DNA from: Balanoglossus misakiensis
Lineage: Eukaryota > Hemichordata
Length of the DNA: 64,000 nt
Reading direction: 5' to 3'
Assembly (NCBI GenBank): GCA_040954595.2
Contig: CM082589.2
Span: forward strand, 7,626,001 to 7,690,000
Shown here in pieces: positions 61,345-64,000 of the stretch (position 1 is its first letter; the number at the start of each line of letters is the position of its first letter). The position numbers and the translations under genes were made by a program. The notes beneath the pieces are model-generated. The model worked only from the letters and a program-made list of their open reading frames with translations, was not told the origin of the DNA and made no database searches.

Positions 61345-62580
61345 CAGACCTCGTCGCTTCGCCAGTGCAAAGTGCGCCCCTGGCGATAGGACATGAGCAA
61401 CGAGTACAAATGATATGCAGTGCTGGCGAAGTAAATGTCTATCAATCTGATTAAAATCATATGTAGGGTTGGCTCGATGTTTTCCTTTGCTGATCTTTGG
61501 TTATTCAGTTCTAGGTGTTGACTCAGCGAAATATAAGGTTGACCACCAAAGTGGCGTCAAATGGTCACCTGTGGGCATGTTTCTTTCAAGAAAATTATTG
61601 CTGGATGACTTCTTTTCAGCTGAAAATATTTAGCTAAATATATCCCGGCCGATGAGAAATTGTGTCTATAATATAGCAGCTCGGTACGTTATTTAACCAC
61701 GTACAAGACAAAAGCAGATACTGTCTAAACCAGCGATTGCATATTAAACCGCCATTCACTATGCATACTCAGATGATACTGTATAGTGGTACCAGAAATC
61801 ACCTAAAGAAATAGTTATTCAGGAGAGACTTGGTTAACTGATGATACGTTTGTTACATTGGTTACTTTGAGACAACGCAATATGTTTTTTTAGAATGTAC
61901 GTTGATCTAAAGTTATCCTCTATTGCTGTGCAGATCATATGTGGTACTGAAGTCCCATTATAAACCACCACATCATTAGTTTCTTTTTGCCTAGTACTTG
62001 TAATTGCAATATTATAAGAATTCTGTGTGTCTATCTTGTAATACTGTCTTCCACATTTGTACCATATTGGAGTCGTTCTCATCTACTTGGCCAATAATAT
62101 TGATCGCACCTGATGACAAATGAATTTACTCCTCTGCAGGGATAATTCTCCAGTCTAATTTCAGCCAGTAACAAAACTGGATCAGGGAAGCAGACTAAAA
62201 AATTTTATTCACTATTAAACTTAGATGTGCACTTTCATTGAATGTTTTGACTAATTAAGTACAATTGACAGGCTTAAGCTTTTTATAATGATTTTAGAAT
62301 CGTGCTTGGCATAAGATGGCATATATTTATTATTCATTCAGTACACAACTTGCACTATCTGTATTCCTAAAACTGTGGTAAACAATCATATCATAACTTT
62401 GGCAAGTAAACAACTCACCATACACATTTTAGATTTTATTGTAGACTGAATGAAAGTTTTAATACCCTGATCAGTTTTACCTGCTACCAATACTGATTTT
62501 GTGTCTTAAGGGGTAATTTGGGGAATCTTTGGGCATGACAACGTATGTTATATTCCACTGTCTGTGGAATGTAAAATGAA
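61345..62580. other. No gene recognised
   Basis: AT-rich intergenic sequence. I see no coding or structural feature that I can support. Confidence 0.4.
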
Positions 62581-62582
62581 AG

Positions 62583-63012
62583 AACCGTGTAACTGCCAGA
62601 CACCCATGAACAATCAAATCTCGGACATGGCCTGACCGAGTCAGTCATATACTAAGCCATGGTTTAAACACAGGACAACAAACCAGACCAAACGTATGTC
62701 GGACTCACTACTGGTACATACCTTCAAGACCGGCTTCAACAACCACAAAGACTACTTCAAGAACCACGCCACAAAGAACAGCACAGAACTTAGTAAATAG
62801 CTGGAAATTAAAGGATGACAACATAGGACACAAAATCACATGAAAACCCATTAAACAAGCTAGCCCCTACACACCTATTAGCAATAGATTCAATCTATGC
62901 CTTTGGGAGAAATATTTTATCATAAGCAAAACGAAACAGGCCACCCTCAATACACTCGTCAGCTAGCACGTCGCCACTCCAGCAAATTCCTCCTAAAGAA
63001 TTTCATAACCTA
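62583..63012 (+). pseudogene. Decayed retroelement fragment, GIY-YIG-like C-terminus
   Basis: Short pieces in different frames line up in the order of a known C-terminal region of invertebrate reverse transcriptases: CNC, then [63 protein letters not shown] and finally RRHSSKFLLKNF. Stops and frameshifts separate them, so it is dead. YVGLT resembles the YIG part of a GIY-YIG nuclease as in Penelope-like elements. The family assignment is from memory. Confidence 0.6.
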
Positions 63013-63340
63013 GCCGATTAATACTACCCGCCTAGCTCCACTCATTATTCACTGCCTTTCAAAATTAGGCCCATTGGCATACCTATAATCTATACCTTTT
63101 ATGAGTCACTGGACTCGCTCATCAGCAGATTAAACTGGTTAGTGAGCCCAATGACTAATGAAACAACATTGAAGACAATTATACCGCCTATCGTTTTGCT
63201 AGCTACCCTTTATATAACGAGTCATCCTTGGTTTGCTGTGTTGGCCCTGCATCATGTGTGGTGTATGCAAGAACTCGGTAAGAAATCCAGTTGGCTAGTA
63301 TTAATAGTACAGTAAAACATTATCTTTTCAAATCTATACA
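63013..63340. other. No gene recognised, possibly 3' part of the retroelement
   Basis: Contains GAGTCACTGGACTCGCTCAT, a short inverted motif. Otherwise nothing to report. Confidence 0.3.
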
Positions 63341-63608
63341 TCTGGCGAGCGACCTATCTCTTGATAATCAATCATTCTGACGATATCCGTTTCTATTTGT
63401 ATCTCTGATTCCCTACCTACCTACCTATCTATGTCTGTCTGTCAGTCTGCCTGCCTACCTACCTGTCGTCTGTCTCTGGCGAGCGACCTATCTCTTGATA
63501 ATCAATCATTCTGACGATATCCGTTTCTATTTGTATCTCTGATTCCCTACCTACCTACCTATCTATGTCTGTCTGTCAGTCTGCCTGCCTACCTACCTGT
63601 CGTCTGTC
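63341..63608. repeat. Perfect 134-bp tandem duplication
   Basis: TCTGGCGAGCGACCTATCTC starts both copies, at 63341 and 63475. I see no differences. Each copy holds CCTA/TCTG tetranucleotide steps. Confidence 0.9.
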
Positions 63609-63631
63609 TCTGACTCAGGGAGAGTGATTGA

Positions 63632-63685
63632 CAAAGAGAGGGGAAGGGGGAGGGAGGGGGGGGGGAGAAAGAGAGTGAGAGCTGT
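63632..63685. repeat. G-rich/GA-rich tract
   Basis: GGGAAGGGGGAGGGAGGGG and a longer G run, then GA repeats. Potential quadruplex. The rest, to 64000, has no recognised feature. Confidence 0.7.
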
Positions 63686-64000
63686 TCTTTGGATATTGCG
63701 CCAACAGGAAGATGTACAGATTGACAAACACATATTGTACTACTATTATAGTAATACAGAATGAAAAGCATGGACAAAAGTATAAATATATAAAAGTATA
63801 AAATGTGAAGGGTTCAGAAACTAGTGTAAATCCTGGTGAAGGGTAGCCCCTTAATAGAACAGGCTACTTCCTGTGCTCATCATTTATGTTAGCATGGAAA
63901 TTAAGACCCTTTTAACTTTTCTATTTTTATTCTTTAAGTTTGTTATCAGTCTTTCTATGGTTTTCCAACAAAATACCCCTGTTATGGATTGCTGCATTGC

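Overview
This is eukaryotic, intron-containing, AT-rich DNA. It holds the 5' part of one multi-exon gene at the left edge (minus strand), one complete or nearly complete multi-exon gene near the right edge (plus strand), and a tandem repeat array of about 41 kb between them. The right-hand gene has Link (hyaluronan-binding type) domains. The introns carry several MITE families and long tetranucleotide tracts. Together these suggest a marine invertebrate animal, perhaps a deuterostome such as a lancelet or hemichordate. The species cannot be fixed from the sequence alone.

Layout. 1-7250: a minus-strand gene, with ten coding exons that join in consistent reading frame between 404 and 6324 and a probable 5' noncoding exon at 7166. 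It encodes an acidic SUMO-interacting-like motif and a cysteine/histidine-rich putative metal-binding region, and it continues past the left edge. Its introns hold MITEs of three families. 7850-8100: a G-rich dispersed repeat. 8229-49610: about 28 head-to-tail units of 1.1-2.1 kb, all in plus orientation, falling into families A, B, C and one D by their 3' ends (order AAAAACBBBAACCCDAAACCABACAACC). Units are built from a 5' pyrimidine tract, a P segment, 1-3 Q modules of about 155 bp, several R modules of about 237 bp, and a constant 3' end with a small hairpin. Ten units begin with one to ten palindromic cassettes whose two arms change together. No coding capacity is credible in the array. 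49610-50020: a rearranged copy of the G-rich border repeat.

50.1-53.9 kb: simple-sequence tracts (CAGA, AAAC, GATA) and three diverged copies of an unnamed dispersed repeat. 53992-60619: an eleven-exon gene for a secreted proteinase K-like subtilase (signal peptide, I9-type propeptide, Asp/His/Asn/Ser catalytic residues all present) followed by two Link domains and a short Cys-rich tail. 60.6-64 kb: poly(A) signals, a GT tract, a decayed reverse-transcriptase C-terminal (GIY-YIG-like) fragment, a perfect 134-bp tandem duplication, and otherwise no recognised genes.

The most unusual element is the array. Each unit carries several nuclear-receptor-type direct repeats of TGACCT (spacings 1 and 4), an E-box palindrome and CCAAT/YY1-like motifs, and the 5' hairpin cassettes keep perfect arm pairing across coordinated substitutions. 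The two genes show no visible functional link with each other or with the array.
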